From contig NZ_JAANOQ010000001.1 in NCBI RefSeq assembly GCF_011305415.1, positions 372,001 through 436,000 on the forward strand: a stretch of 64,000 nucleotides of DNA. The letters are read 5' to 3'. The position numbers and the translations under genes were made by a program. Numbering within the stretch: position 1 is the first letter of the stretch; the number at the start of each line of letters is the position of its first letter. This document shows positions 25,123 through 33,528 of this stretch, piece by piece. Below the pieces are notes generated by a model. That model ran no database searches, had not been told where the DNA came from, and saw nothing but the letters and a program-made list of their open reading frames with translations. The DNA is from Flavobacterium bernardetii. GTDB taxonomy: Bacteria; Bacteroidota; Bacteroidia; Flavobacteriales; Flavobacteriaceae.

Positions 25123-27321
25123 ATGAAAAAATATATAGTTTTACTAGCCGTGTTAGCAAATGCAAGTTTTTCTTTTGGACAAACTGAAAGTTCAAAAAAT
25201 GATGTCGCATTAGAGATTGAAAATGATACTGTTAAAAAGAGAGGGCAGGTTATTGAAGAAGTTGTAGTTATTTCTAAATTACAAAAACAAGCCGTTAAAG
25301 TAGGAAAATCATCAATCAAAGCTTTAGATTTACCACAAGCAACTGCAGTTATCGACAGAGCAACAATAGATCAACAACAAGTATTACGTTTGTCTGATGC
25401 TATAAAAAACGCAAATGGAATTTATGTTTCTGGAAATAGTACAGCCTCTGGAAACAATCAAGAAGAATTCGGTTCACGAGGATTTACATTTGGAGGTGGT
25501 AATACATTTAAAAATGGCGTTAGATTTAATGGTTCTTTACTTCCAGAATCGGCTTCATTAGAAAGTATTGAAATTTTAAAAGGGAGTTCTGCCTTATTGT
25601 TCGGAAATGTATCGCCAGGAGGAATTTTAAATTTATTAACTAAAAAACCTAAGTTTCAACAAGGTGGTGAAGTAAGTTTTAGAGTATCAGAATATGATTT
25701 TTTTAAACCTACAATTGATGTTTACGGAAGTGTGAATGAAAGTAACACAGCAGCTTACCGAGTTATTACAAGTTACGAAAAAGGAAATAGTTTTAGAGAT
25801 GTTGTGAATAGTGAACGTTTTTATATTAACCCGTCTTTTCTTTTCCATTTATCAAACAAAACTACTTTATTAGTCGAAGGTGATTACTTAAAAGACTCTA
25901 GAACTCCAGATTTTGGTATTACTACAATAGATTATAATATAGTTAATTTACCACGAAATACGTTTTTAAATTTCGATTGGGCAAAATTTAATAGTAAACA
26001 AGAAAGTGTAACTTCAACATTAACACATCAAATAAATAGTGCTTGGCAAGTAAAAGGAATTTTATCTTACCAAGGTTATGATACTCATTTATTATCGAGT
26101 TTACGACCAAACAGTACAAATTTAGTTGCTGCAAATGGGGATTGGACACGTGGTGTGCAACAAGTACAAACAAGTCAGGATTATGCTTTGGCAGAAATTG
26201 ATTTAACCGGTAATTTTAATACAGGAAATATTAAGCATACTTTACTTTTAGGTGTAGATGCGGATAGAAGTAGTACTAATACTTTAAATTATAAAAACAT
26301 AACAAAATACGATAAAATTAATATTTTTAACCCAAGCGTAGTAACTAAATTAGCACCTTATGTAAATACAATTGTGCCAGAAATGGAAAAAAACACAACT
26401 GCCGATGCTCAAATTAAACGTGCCGGTTTTTATGTACAAGATTTAGTAGAATTAACAAGTAAATTAAAAGTTTTAGCAGGTTTACGTTATAGTTATTTAG
26501 AAAATGAAACAAACACATTTTCATATTCAACCGTTGCACCTGTTCCAACTTTAACAAATGATAATGTAATTTCATCTAAATTAGGAATTGTGTTTCAGCC
26601 AACAAAAACAAACTCAATTTTCGCAAGTTATTCTGATTCATTTGTATTAAATACAGGTACTGATAAGTATTTAAACGCTTTACCAACTTCAACGATTAAT
26701 CAGTATGAAGTAGGGGTGAAAAACGAATTGCTTAAAGGTCATTTATCGGCTAATGTTACAGGTTACGTTATCGATTATAGTAATTTAGCGCAAACTGATT
26801 TTTCTAATGCTAATACAAATACAAATATTAAAGAACTAGCTGGTGCCTATACAAGTAAAGGTGTAGAATTAGATATTACAGCAAATTTAAATAATTTTAA
26901 AGTATTGGCTGGTTACAGTTTTAACGAAACGAAATACACAAGAAGTAATATTTATAATAAAGGTACACAACTGCGTTTTACTCCAAAAAACACAGCTAAT
27001 ACAAGTGTGTTTTATACTTTTGCAAACACAAAATTAAAAGGATTAGAATTAGGAATTATCTCTTCTTACTTTGGTAAAATTTATGGTGGAAGATTAAGAC
27101 CAAATAATGCTGTAACGCAAGCAGAAAAAGATAGAAAACCAATACCGGTTAACGGGTTTTTACAATTTGATGCATCTGTTGGTTACACTATAAAATCATT
27201 ATCTATTAGAGCAAAATTATCTAATTTAGGAAACGTAACTAGTTATTATGTTTACGATGACAATACAGTTACTCCAATTGCACCAAGAATGATTTCAACT
27301 TCTGTTTCATACAAGTTTTAA
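25123..27321 (+). CDS. TonB-dependent siderophore receptor 2
   Basis: A 732-residue outer-membrane receptor, distant paralogue of the upstream receptor. It has a signal peptide (KKYIVLLAVLANASFSFGQ) and a TonB-box-like VIEEVVVISKLQKQ. The plug contains LDLPQATAVIDRATIDQQQ, SLESIEILKGSSALLFG and SPGGILNLLTKKPKF, the FecA/FhuA-type siderophore pattern. The barrel ends PRMISTSVSYKF with terminal Phe. The promoter boxes match those of receptor 1, so the two are probably co-regulated by iron. It is followed by a terminator and a small PepSY protein gene. Confidence 0.93.
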   Translation: MKKYIVLLAVLANASFSFGQTESSKNDVALEIENDTVKKRGQVIEEVVVISKLQKQAVKVGKSSIKALDLPQATAVIDRATIDQQQVLRLSDAIKNANGIYVSGNSTASGNNQEEFGSRGFTFGGGNTFKNGVRFNGSLLPESASLESIEILKGSSALLFGNVSPGGILNLLTKKPKFQQGGEVSFRVSEYDFFKPTIDVYGSVNESNTAAYRVITSYEKGNSFRDVVNSERFYINPSFLFHLSNKTTLLVEGDYLKDSRTPDFGITTIDYNIVNLPRNTFLNFDWAKFNSKQESVTSTLTHQINSAWQVKGILSYQGYDTHLLSSLRPNSTNLVAANGDWTRGVQQVQTSQDYALAEIDLTGNFNTGNIKHTLLLGVDADRSSTNTLNYKNITKYDKINIFNPSVVTKLAPYVNTIVPEMEKNTTADAQIKRAGFYVQDLVELTSKLKVLAGLRYSYLENETNTFSYSTVAPVPTLTNDNVISSKLGIVFQPTKTNSIFASYSDSFVLNTGTDKYLNALPTSTINQYEVGVKNELLKGHLSANVTGYVIDYSNLAQTDFSNANTNTNIKELAGAYTSKGVELDITANLNNFKVLAGYSFNETKYTRSNIYNKGTQLRFTPKNTANTSVFYTFANTKLKGLELGIISSYFGKIYGGRLRPNNAVTQAEKDRKPIPVNGFLQFDASVGYTIKSLSIRAKLSNLGNVTSYYVYDDNTVTPIAPRMISTSVSYKF

Positions 27322-27350
27322 TAAAGTTAGTTTAATACAATTAGTTCAGT

Positions 27351-27389
27351 AATAAAAGGAACATAATTAATTTATATGTTCCTTTTATT
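27351..27389 (+). terminator. Terminator after receptor gene 2
   Basis: AATAAAAGGAACATA-attaattta-TATGTTCCTTTTATT, a perfect 15-bp stem with a T-containing 3' arm. Confidence 0.75.
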
Positions 27390-27415
27390 TAATCAAAAAC
27401 ATTAATTATTTACCT

Positions 27416-27961
27416 ATGCAATTTAATAAAAGAAACATTCACAGGGATTTAGGTTATTTTTATGTAGGTTTAATTATTTCATTTGCTTTTTCAGGAATTT
27501 TAATGAATCATAGAGAACATTGGCATCCAGAAAAATATACAACGGAGACGAAAAGCATAACTGTTAAACTTCCTGAAGAAAGTCAAATTACGGAAGAATA
27601 TGCGGAAAATCTTGGTAAAGAATTGGGTATTGATGATAAAATACGTCGTCATAATGTGAAGAAAGGAACGTTTAAAATCTCTTTTGAAAAACACGATGTA
27701 GAAATCGATATGGAAACGGGAAAAGGTGAAATTGTTGCCTTTAACAAAACGCCAATTATTAGTCAGACTATGAAGTTGCACAAAAGCACTTCTAACTGGT
27801 GGATTTATTATTCAGATATTTTCGGAATTTCATTAATTGCAATTGCATTTACTGGCGTTATCATGATAACACATGGTAAAAATACTTTCGCTCGTAGAGG
27901 TTGGAAATTAGCATTAGCAGGAATAATTATTCCGTTACTTGTTTTAATTTTTGTTGGATAA
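27416..27961 (+). CDS. Small PepSY-associated membrane protein
   Basis: A 181-residue inner-membrane protein. The N-terminus NIHRDLGYFYVGLIISFAFSG is the PepSY_TM start motif (His plus first helix, about 7-31). A soluble PepSY-like domain follows (about 45-115: FEKHDVEIDMETGKGEIVAF). Two C-terminal helices (about 126-147 and 158-180) complete it. LHKST before the second helix is a conserved His motif of this group. It is shorter than the 389-residue relative upstream. Placement after receptor 2 suggests a role in iron-siderophore reduction or handling, inferred from context. Confidence 0.8.
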   Translation: MQFNKRNIHRDLGYFYVGLIISFAFSGILMNHREHWHPEKYTTETKSITVKLPEESQITEEYAENLGKELGIDDKIRRHNVKKGTFKISFEKHDVEIDMETGKGEIVAFNKTPIISQTMKLHKSTSNWWIYYSDIFGISLIAIAFTGVIMITHGKNTFARRGWKLALAGIIIPLLVLIFVG

Positions 27962-27980
27962 ATTTTAAAGTTAGTTATAT

Positions 27981-28019
27981 AAAAACACCATCTCGTTTTA
28001 AAATGAGATGGTGTTTTTT
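27981..28019 (+). terminator. Terminator closing the iron-uptake block
   Basis: AAAAACACCATCTC-gttttaaaat-GAGATGGTGTTTTT, a perfect 14-bp stem, 20 bp after the stop codon. Confidence 0.85.
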
Positions 28020-28140
28020 GTTTTATGTTGTTTTTTCTTGAACAGATAAGTTGTCATAATTCATTTTTTGAATTGTATTAATGTTCTGCTTTGGTGCAGT
28101 AGTGGCTTGGTAAACGATTATTTTCTAATTCGTATTATCA

Positions 28141-28434
28141 AGTTCCCGATGCGTTTTTAGAAGTTCCCGATACGTTTTTAGAACTTCCCGATACGTTTTT
28201 AGAACTTCCCGATGCGTTTTTAGAACTTCCCGATACGTTTTTAGAACTTCCCGATGCGTTTTTAGATGTTGTCGGAACGTTTTTAGAAGTTGTCGGAGTG
28301 TTTTTAGATGTTGTCGGAACGTTTTTAGAAGTTGTCGGAGTGTTTTTAGACTTTGTCGGAACGTTTTTATAAGTTGTCGGAGTGTTTTTAGACTTTGTCG
28401 AGACGTTTTTAGAGTTTGTCGGAACGTTTTTAGA
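28141..28434. repeat. 21-bp tandem repeat, 14 units (minisatellite)
   Basis: Fourteen contiguous 21-bp units all ending in TTTTTAGA (one TTTTTATA). Units 1-6 have the core TTCCCGATACG or TTCCCGATGCG. Units 7-14 have TTGTCGGAACG alternating with TTGTCGGAGTG, giving a 42-bp higher-order period. No ATG-initiated ORF covers the array; one plus frame meets TAA in unit 11. It occupies nearly half of the 670-bp intergenic region 27962-28631 between convergent genes. Confidence 0.95.
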
Positions 28435-28486
28435 ACCTTTATTTGACTTTTATAATACGAATGTCTGTTAATACATGGTTCGTGAA

Positions 28487-28618
28487 ATTAAAAGCCTAAC
28501 GTTTGTGACTTGGTGATCTTCGGAACTGATTATTTTCTAAAAAACATAAAATTTCTTGCTAGAAATAAACGTTAATTTACCACAAAAATTGCAATTGCGA
28601 GAAACGGCTTGAGGTGGC
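28487..28618. repeat. Cassette-boundary-like repeat, copy 1
   Basis: Starts AAGCCTAACGTTTGTGACTT and ends GAGGTGGC. The middle (about 28528-28580, GATTATTTTCTAA ... AAATTTCTTGC-AGAAATAAACGT) is clearly homologous to about 29450-29500 on the other side of the lipoprotein gene. A shorter related piece (GGCTTGG then GATTATTTTCTAA) lies at about 28100-28130, before the tandem array. Confidence 0.55.
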
Positions 28619-28631
28619 TGTTTTCCTTCTG

Positions 28632-29390
28632 TTAATAATATTCGTAGTGTCTATATTGAAATTCTTGTGCTCGTCTTAAATAAAAATTGTCTATAATTAG
28701 ATTGCCAAGTTCGTCAACTATTTGAATTAGTTTTTTTGTTCGTTCAATCTTTTCTTGTCCTAATGTATTGAAGTCAATTTTACTTTCGTCTTCAATTAGT
28801 TGTCGCAATGATTTTATGTATAGTTCTTTTTGCTTTGTAATGTCGTACGTTTTGGAAACTTCATTAGTGGTTTTCGGTAACAAGTAAATTGAATATTCTG
28901 CATAACCTAAAATTCGACTGCTTTGATGTCCAAAGTATGTTCCGCCATATTCAAAGTGCTCAAATAATGAATTGATGTTTGAGTAAATATCTATAAGTTT
29001 TTGTCGTTGTGGAGCAAATTCTTTAACTCCATTTTTTTGTTTGAGAAAGTAAGCATACAAAACATAATAATTGTCTTGTCCAACTTCACTCCCAAATTCT
29101 TCTTTGTCATTGTCATTGAAATATGCTTGGTCTGGATTGACTGGATATTCTTTGAAAAATTCGGTGTGTTTATCAACAATGTTATTGAATTCAGCTTTTG
29201 CAAATTTTAGAGTGTCGCCAATTTCAGTTATAATTAAAATAGTATCTTTTTTTGTGTAATATTTTGAATTGTCAACTTTTGAGTTTATGATTTCTGTTTT
29301 AGCAATAGGTGACTCCTCAACCTGTTTCGGATGATTATTACAACTTAAAAGTCCAATTGTAATTGTTAGTATGTAAATTGTATTTTTCAC
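28632..29390 (-). CDS. Hypothetical lipoprotein
   Basis: A 252-residue protein beginning with GTG at 29390 (KNTIYILTITIGLLSC, lipobox Cys). This start is preferred to a GTG at 29411 that lies inside the GCCAC palindrome boundary, and AAAGAGA just before it can serve as ribosome-binding site. The mature part is hydrophilic, with no motif I recognise (FFKEYPVNPDQAYFNDNDKE, HFEYGGTYFGHQSSR). It is bounded on both sides by cassette-like repeats and has a strong hypothetical-gene character. Minus strand, same as the next cassette gene. Confidence 0.6.
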   Translation of the reverse strand: MKNTIYILTITIGLLSCNNHPKQVEESPIAKTEIINSKVDNSKYYTKKDTILIITEIGDTLKFAKAEFNNIVDKHTEFFKEYPVNPDQAYFNDNDKEEFGSEVGQDNYYVLYAYFLKQKNGVKEFAPQRQKLIDIYSNINSLFEHFEYGGTYFGHQSSRILGYAEYSIYLLPKTTNEVSKTYDITKQKELYIKSLRQLIEDESKIDFNTLGQEKIERTKKLIQIVDELGNLIIDNFYLRRAQEFQYRHYEYY

Positions 29391-29406
29391 GGTCTCTTTT
29401 AAAATA

Positions 29407-29541
29407 GCCACTACGTTCCGGCGCTTGGCGAGGTTGCGAACTTCGTAACCGATTATTTTCTGTTAAAGATAAAATTTCTTGCGAGAAATAAACGTGAATT
29501 TACTTCAAAATTCGCAATCTTGCCAAATGCCTGTTGGTGGC
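29407..29541. repeat. Cassette-boundary-like imperfect palindrome, copy 2
   Basis: The outer arms are GCCACTACGTTCC (left) and GTTGGTGGC (right). The inner arms GGCGCTTGGCGAGGTTGCG (29420-29438) and the complement of 29513-29531, GGCATTTGGCAAGATTGCG, differ at four positions, three of which become G-T pairs. A roughly 74-nt loop shares sequence with copy 1. Conserved structure with drifting sequence is what integron attC sites show, but no integrase is visible. Confidence 0.6.
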
Positions 29542-29549
29542 AGTATTTA

Positions 29550-30068
29550 TTAGTCGCAATCAACGTGTAATCTGTGTTGTCCGCAATTCACACACTGAAA
29601 TAAATAACCAACTAAACTTCCTTCTTTTGATAAGTGCTCTTTTATTATTTCTGGTTCGTATCCATTGTTTTCAATATCGTCATTTAATTCGTCTAACAAC
29701 GGTTCAATTGTTTTAGCGTCTGCATAACTTAATAATTTACAAGGTTGATTACAATGTGAAAGCCAAACTTCTTGTTGCCAACTTATATAACTTGGAGTTC
29801 TTTCGCTAATTTTTAGTAATAATTCCTCAGCAATATTTTCAGAATTTTCAATTCCTGCATAATCGTTAAATTCTCCTTCAAACATTTCTGCCGCTTTTCC
29901 GTTTTCTATACACCAAGCACAGATATAATCAGGTTCTTCTTCGCTGTAAAATGAGCCGGTATATTTTAAGTTTCTATTTTCGTTACAACAAGAACAAATT
30001 CCGTCTTCTTTTTCAAAAACATCAAGTTCGTATGCGTTTGGACTAAATTCAAATTTTGGTAACTCCAT
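29550..30068 (-). CDS. CbrC family (UPF0167) protein
   Basis: A 172-residue cytoplasmic protein of the CbrC/UPF0167 family, whose E. coli member is linked to colicin E2 tolerance; the molecular function is unknown. Family marks are LPKFEFSPNAYELDVFE at the start, the zinc-type CSCCNENR (about 25-32), YICAWCIENGKAAEMF (48-63), SWQQEVWLSHCNQPC in the middle, and a C-terminal CVNCGQHRLHVDCD. The paired Cys motifs suggest one or two structural zinc sites. The gene is bounded by GTTGGTGGC (29533-29541) and GCCACCAAC (30128-30136), so it looks like a mobile cassette gene. Confidence 0.85.
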   Translation of the reverse strand: MELPKFEFSPNAYELDVFEKEDGICSCCNENRNLKYTGSFYSEEEPDYICAWCIENGKAAEMFEGEFNDYAGIENSENIAEELLLKISERTPSYISWQQEVWLSHCNQPCKLLSYADAKTIEPLLDELNDDIENNGYEPEIIKEHLSKEGSLVGYLFQCVNCGQHRLHVDCD

Positions 30069-30127
30069 AAATATTTTTTTAAGTTTAGTTTTATTTTGCT
30101 TCGATTCTGCGATTTTCAGGTAATATT

Positions 30128-30136
30128 GCCACCAAC
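30128..30136. repeat. GCCACCAAC cassette-boundary motif
   Basis: GCCACCAAC followed by TCGTATATACACGC upstream of the CbrC-family gene; inverted relative to GTTGGTGGC at 29533-29541. The surrounding 295 bp (30069-30363) otherwise hold only a terminator and AT-rich sequence. Confidence 0.45.
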
Positions 30137-30303
30137 TCGTATATACACGCTACTTTATATCTCATATTCATCCAAGTTTATATTATATAGCGTTTTTCAA
30201 ATATATTAATTTCTTTCCTTGAAACCTGTAGCAATTTTATTTTATTTTTAAAATGCTACAGGTTTATAATTTCAATTCTTAAAAGGAAGAGTTGCTACAA
30301 AAA

Positions 30304-30338
30304 AAACACCTTCTCATTTTAAATTGAGAAGGTGTTTA
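30304..30338 (-). terminator. Terminator of the MliC-like lipoprotein gene
   Basis: AAACACCTTCTCA-ttttaaat-TGAGAAGGTGTTT, a perfect 13-bp stem, 26 bp past the minus-strand stop codon. Confidence 0.8.
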
Positions 30339-30363
30339 TCGTTTTGTGTTTTAATAGAGCTTA

Positions 30364-30708
30364 TTAATTTTTGAAAAGTGTTTTTCCGTTTTTTGTAAGT
30401 GCTACATTTTCTCCTTTTCCTCGTAATTCATATTTGTCGTTTTTGTACCATATTCCTGAAGCTGGTTTTTGTCCCGCTAATTCAATTGTATCGCCTTTAA
30501 AATATAGAGTTGCAATATCTTTAGTATTGTTAAATGACATTTCTAATTTATTTCCTTCTTTGTCTGTTGTGGTATTTGTAACTACATTATCTGCAGTTTT
30601 TTCTGCTTTTTCAGTGGTTTCACCAATTGTTTCTTGTTTTTGACTTTCTTTACAAGAGATTAAAAACAAACTTGAAAGCATAACGAGCGTTAAGATTTTA
30701 TTTTTCAT
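30364..30708 (-). CDS. MliC-like lipoprotein (putative C-type lysozyme inhibitor)
   Basis: A 114-residue lipoprotein (MLSSLFLISCKES, lipidated Cys19). A Thr/Glu/Lys-rich linker precedes a small beta-barrel domain (about 53-114: LEMSFNNTKDIATLYFKGD ... ASGIWYKNDKYELRGKGE). The ASGxxYxN...GKGxxA pattern is that of MliC/PliC lysozyme inhibitors, which protect peptidoglycan from host C-type lysozyme. The usual disulfide cysteines of the domain are absent. Single gene, own terminator. Confidence 0.75.
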   Translation of the reverse strand: MKNKILTLVMLSSLFLISCKESQKQETIGETTEKAEKTADNVVTNTTTDKEGNKLEMSFNNTKDIATLYFKGDTIELAGQKPASGIWYKNDKYELRGKGENVALTKNGKTLFKN

Positions 30709-30829
30709 AGTTTTATAATTTTAGAATGAATAATTTGAACCCAAATTATCAAAAAGTATGCCCGAATTTTATAGTCTTATGAATTTTTTAATATTTAGGA
30801 AATGCTTTTAAAGAATCTAACAATTTTAT

Positions 30830-31888
30830 TTATTTCAAAATTTCATCATAAATTTTATTCAATAAATCTTGTCTCATTTTTGAGTTTCTTTCCGTTAAAA
30901 GTATAATGATTCCCCAATTTTTATCTCTGTTATAACATAAAATAGAACATTGTCCCATAGAATCACCTGATTTTAAATAAATCGTGTTTTTTTCATCTGT
31001 AGAGATATTAAAACCCAATCCTATTTCTCTTTTTTCATCTTTATAAAATATTTTTTCGGTAAGTATAGCTGCTTTAGCTATTTGGGTTTTTGTATTCAAA
31101 ACAGCTTTTAAATAGGTAATCATATCTGAAGCACTAGATTTAATTAATCCAGCCGATGCAGTACAATTCCATTTGAAAAATTCCTGAATGCCACCATTCG
31201 GATTATGACCTGTGGTTATGTTCTTTACATTAAAATCTTTAGTAAATGTATTTGTCAATTGTAAGGGTTCTATTATTTTATTTCTAATAATTTCGTCGTA
31301 AGTTTTATCATATACTTTTTCTAAAATTTGTCCAAGTAAGGTATATCCTATAGTAGAATAACGAAATTTACCATAATCCGTTAGTTCGGTACAATTATTA
31401 ACCAAACTGGTTAAGGTGTTTTCAGTTACACTATTTACCGGTTGTTGAGAGTCTAATTCTATTAGTTTACCAAAATCAATATCTGGTAAACCAGATTGAT
31501 GCGAGCATAAATCGGAAATTTTTATTTTATTCTTTAGATTTTTATGTAAAATATATCCTTTTGGAAGATACTTATCGATACAATCTTCCAATTTTATTTT
31601 ATTTTCAATTACAGCTTGTGCGATTAAATTTGAAGTCAAAATTTTAGTGATAGAGGCTATTTCAAAAATAGAGTTTTTATTAATTTCAATTGGAGTTTCA
31701 CTATTCAAATTGCCATAAGCAGTATAGTATTCTTCGTTGTCTTTGATAAAACCTACACTAATTCCTATGTTTGGATTTTTTTGATAATTGTCTTTAATTA
31801 TGGAATCTATCTTTTTAGAAAAGTCTTGTCCAAAACAAAAGTTGCTAATTAATACTAGTGCTGCTAATAATTTTAATGAAGTTTTCAT
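30830..31888 (-). CDS. Class C beta-lactamase-like serine hydrolase 1
   Basis: A 352-residue exported serine hydrolase with penicillin-binding-protein/AmpC fold. Signal peptide MKTSLKLLAALVLISNFCFG. The nucleophile motif SITK is at 79-82 (FEIASITKILTSN). The second motif region RYSTIGYTLLGQILE has Tyr-Ser in the usual YxN place. LCSHQSGLPDIDF is the typical family segment. Such proteins act as esterases, D-aminopeptidases or peptidases rather than antibiotic resistance enzymes; the substrate is unknown. It lies 35 bp downstream of a second serine hydrolase gene on the same strand. Confidence 0.85.
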   Translation of the reverse strand: MKTSLKLLAALVLISNFCFGQDFSKKIDSIIKDNYQKNPNIGISVGFIKDNEEYYTAYGNLNSETPIEINKNSIFEIASITKILTSNLIAQAVIENKIKLEDCIDKYLPKGYILHKNLKNKIKISDLCSHQSGLPDIDFGKLIELDSQQPVNSVTENTLTSLVNNCTELTDYGKFRYSTIGYTLLGQILEKVYDKTYDEIIRNKIIEPLQLTNTFTKDFNVKNITTGHNPNGGIQEFFKWNCTASAGLIKSSASDMITYLKAVLNTKTQIAKAAILTEKIFYKDEKREIGLGFNISTDEKNTIYLKSGDSMGQCSILCYNRDKNWGIIILLTERNSKMRQDLLNKIYDEILK

Positions 31889-31923
31889 AGTTTTTTATAT
31901 TAAGTTTGTTTTTAAAATGTTTG

Positions 31924-33390
31924 TTATTTTTCTTTATTAACGATTTGAACTTTTGTACTTAATTCACCTCTTGTTAAGGTTACAAAATTTAGTTTTCCTT
32001 TGCTAAAATCGAATTGTAATAAGTTAGGATAATCTATAATTTTGAATGATCCATTTTTTAGATAGACCAACTCATTATTATTCTTGCCTTTGAAATGTTC
32101 TAAAATTGGCGATTCAATATAAAGTCGATTATTTTTTTCTACAATTTTGGTTTCCATTCCTTGACCATAAAGGAAATCATCATAAGTACCAATTAGCTTT
32201 TCTTTTAAACTTGTAGGTATTTCTTGTATGTCATCATTAGATGTTTTGTTCCAGTTCATCACTTTCAGAATTTTATTTCGAGTTTGATTCATCACAGGAA
32301 AACGATTCGGTTTTTCACCATTGGCAAGATATACAACGCCATTGCCATCAGTCATCGTAGCTAGAATGTTACCACCAACTCCAGTATTGGAACCATTACA
32401 AGAAAACCAATCATAATTGTTATACCCAAAAGACTTTTGCCATCCATAACTCCAGCCACCAACAGCATCTTTTAAAGCGGTTACTTCTGTTACTTTTTTT
32501 GCAACGCTATGAGAAATCACTTTGTTGTTTTTATTGCGTAAAGCATTTTGTATCTCAATTGAAATTTTTGCCAAATCAGTAGGAGTAGACCACATTCCAG
32601 AAGCTCCAACTTGTGGTGTTATTGGTAAACCTGTTCTAATAACTTTCTCATTTTCATCGTGAACCAAGGCTACATTTGATAAAAAACCATTTTCATTTGG
32701 CTGAATCATTGTTGTGTTTTTTAAACCAAGAGGTGCGAAAATATGTTCTTCTGCAAGTGCTGCAATAGATTTATTCAAAGTGTCTTCCAATGCCATTTGA
32801 ATAATTACATAACCACCACCGCTGTATTCAAAACTTGTACCTGGAGCAAATAAAAATTCAATTTCTTTATCGTATCTCGGAATCTGTCCTAAAAGACTTT
32901 GTTTTATTGTTGGAATTGTGTCACCTTCATAATAGTCGGCAAACCCACCTTGACTTGTACCAGCAGTATGATTAAGAAATTGTTTCCAAGTTGGACTATT
33001 GTTTTCAGTAAACTTGCTTTTTGGCAAATGCCAACGTTTTAGATAATTGTCTATTGGATTGTCTAAATTAATTAAACCTTTTTCTTCCAAAATAAAACAA
33101 AGAAGCGCAGTAATTGGTTTTGAAATTGATGCTGTGGAAAATGCAGTGTTTTCATCTATTTTTTCATTTGAATTTATAGACTTTACACCAAATTGATTAG
33201 AATAGACCATCTTATAATTTTCAAAAACAACAAGACTGAATCCAGGAAGTTTATACTTTTCTAATTGTTGGTCAATATTTAAACTATCTGTAATAAAGGT
33301 AAAATCTCTATTTTTAGAGGCTACATTTTTACTTGTTTGACAGCTTAAAATTAGTCCTGTAAGAATTAGGAATAAAAATGTTTTTTTCAT
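31924..33390 (-). CDS. Class C beta-lactamase-like serine hydrolase 2 (lipoprotein)
   Basis: A 488-residue lipoprotein (LILTGLILSCQTS, Cys17). The serine-hydrolase domain has the nucleophile SISK at 88-91 (TASISKPITALLC), FLNHTAGTSQGGF, and FEYSGGGYVIIQMALED as the YxG-type second motif. A C-terminal beta domain follows (about 390-488), as in EstB/Pab87-like proteins. It is the first gene of a likely two-gene unit with the hydrolase downstream. A membrane-anchored AraC regulator gene begins 138 bp upstream on the same strand and may control the pair. Confidence 0.85.
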   Translation of the reverse strand: MKKTFLFLILTGLILSCQTSKNVASKNRDFTFITDSLNIDQQLEKYKLPGFSLVVFENYKMVYSNQFGVKSINSNEKIDENTAFSTASISKPITALLCFILEEKGLINLDNPIDNYLKRWHLPKSKFTENNSPTWKQFLNHTAGTSQGGFADYYEGDTIPTIKQSLLGQIPRYDKEIEFLFAPGTSFEYSGGGYVIIQMALEDTLNKSIAALAEEHIFAPLGLKNTTMIQPNENGFLSNVALVHDENEKVIRTGLPITPQVGASGMWSTPTDLAKISIEIQNALRNKNNKVISHSVAKKVTEVTALKDAVGGWSYGWQKSFGYNNYDWFSCNGSNTGVGGNILATMTDGNGVVYLANGEKPNRFPVMNQTRNKILKVMNWNKTSNDDIQEIPTSLKEKLIGTYDDFLYGQGMETKIVEKNNRLYIESPILEHFKGKNNNELVYLKNGSFKIIDYPNLLQFDFSKGKLNFVTLTRGELSTKVQIVNKEK

Positions 33391-33528
33391 TGTATCGAGT
33401 TTTTAGTTAAAAATTTATTTCGATACAAAATTGAAAAAGAACTAAGAGCTGTGCGACCGAATGCAAGTATTCGAACGCATTTCTTTTGAAAAATAAGTAG
33501 GAGTGGTTACAATGAAAAGTACGAGTAA

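Noticed and set aside
28141..28434. Tandem array as a CRISPR array
   Set aside because: Units are contiguous 21-mers without unique spacers, and no cas gene is present.
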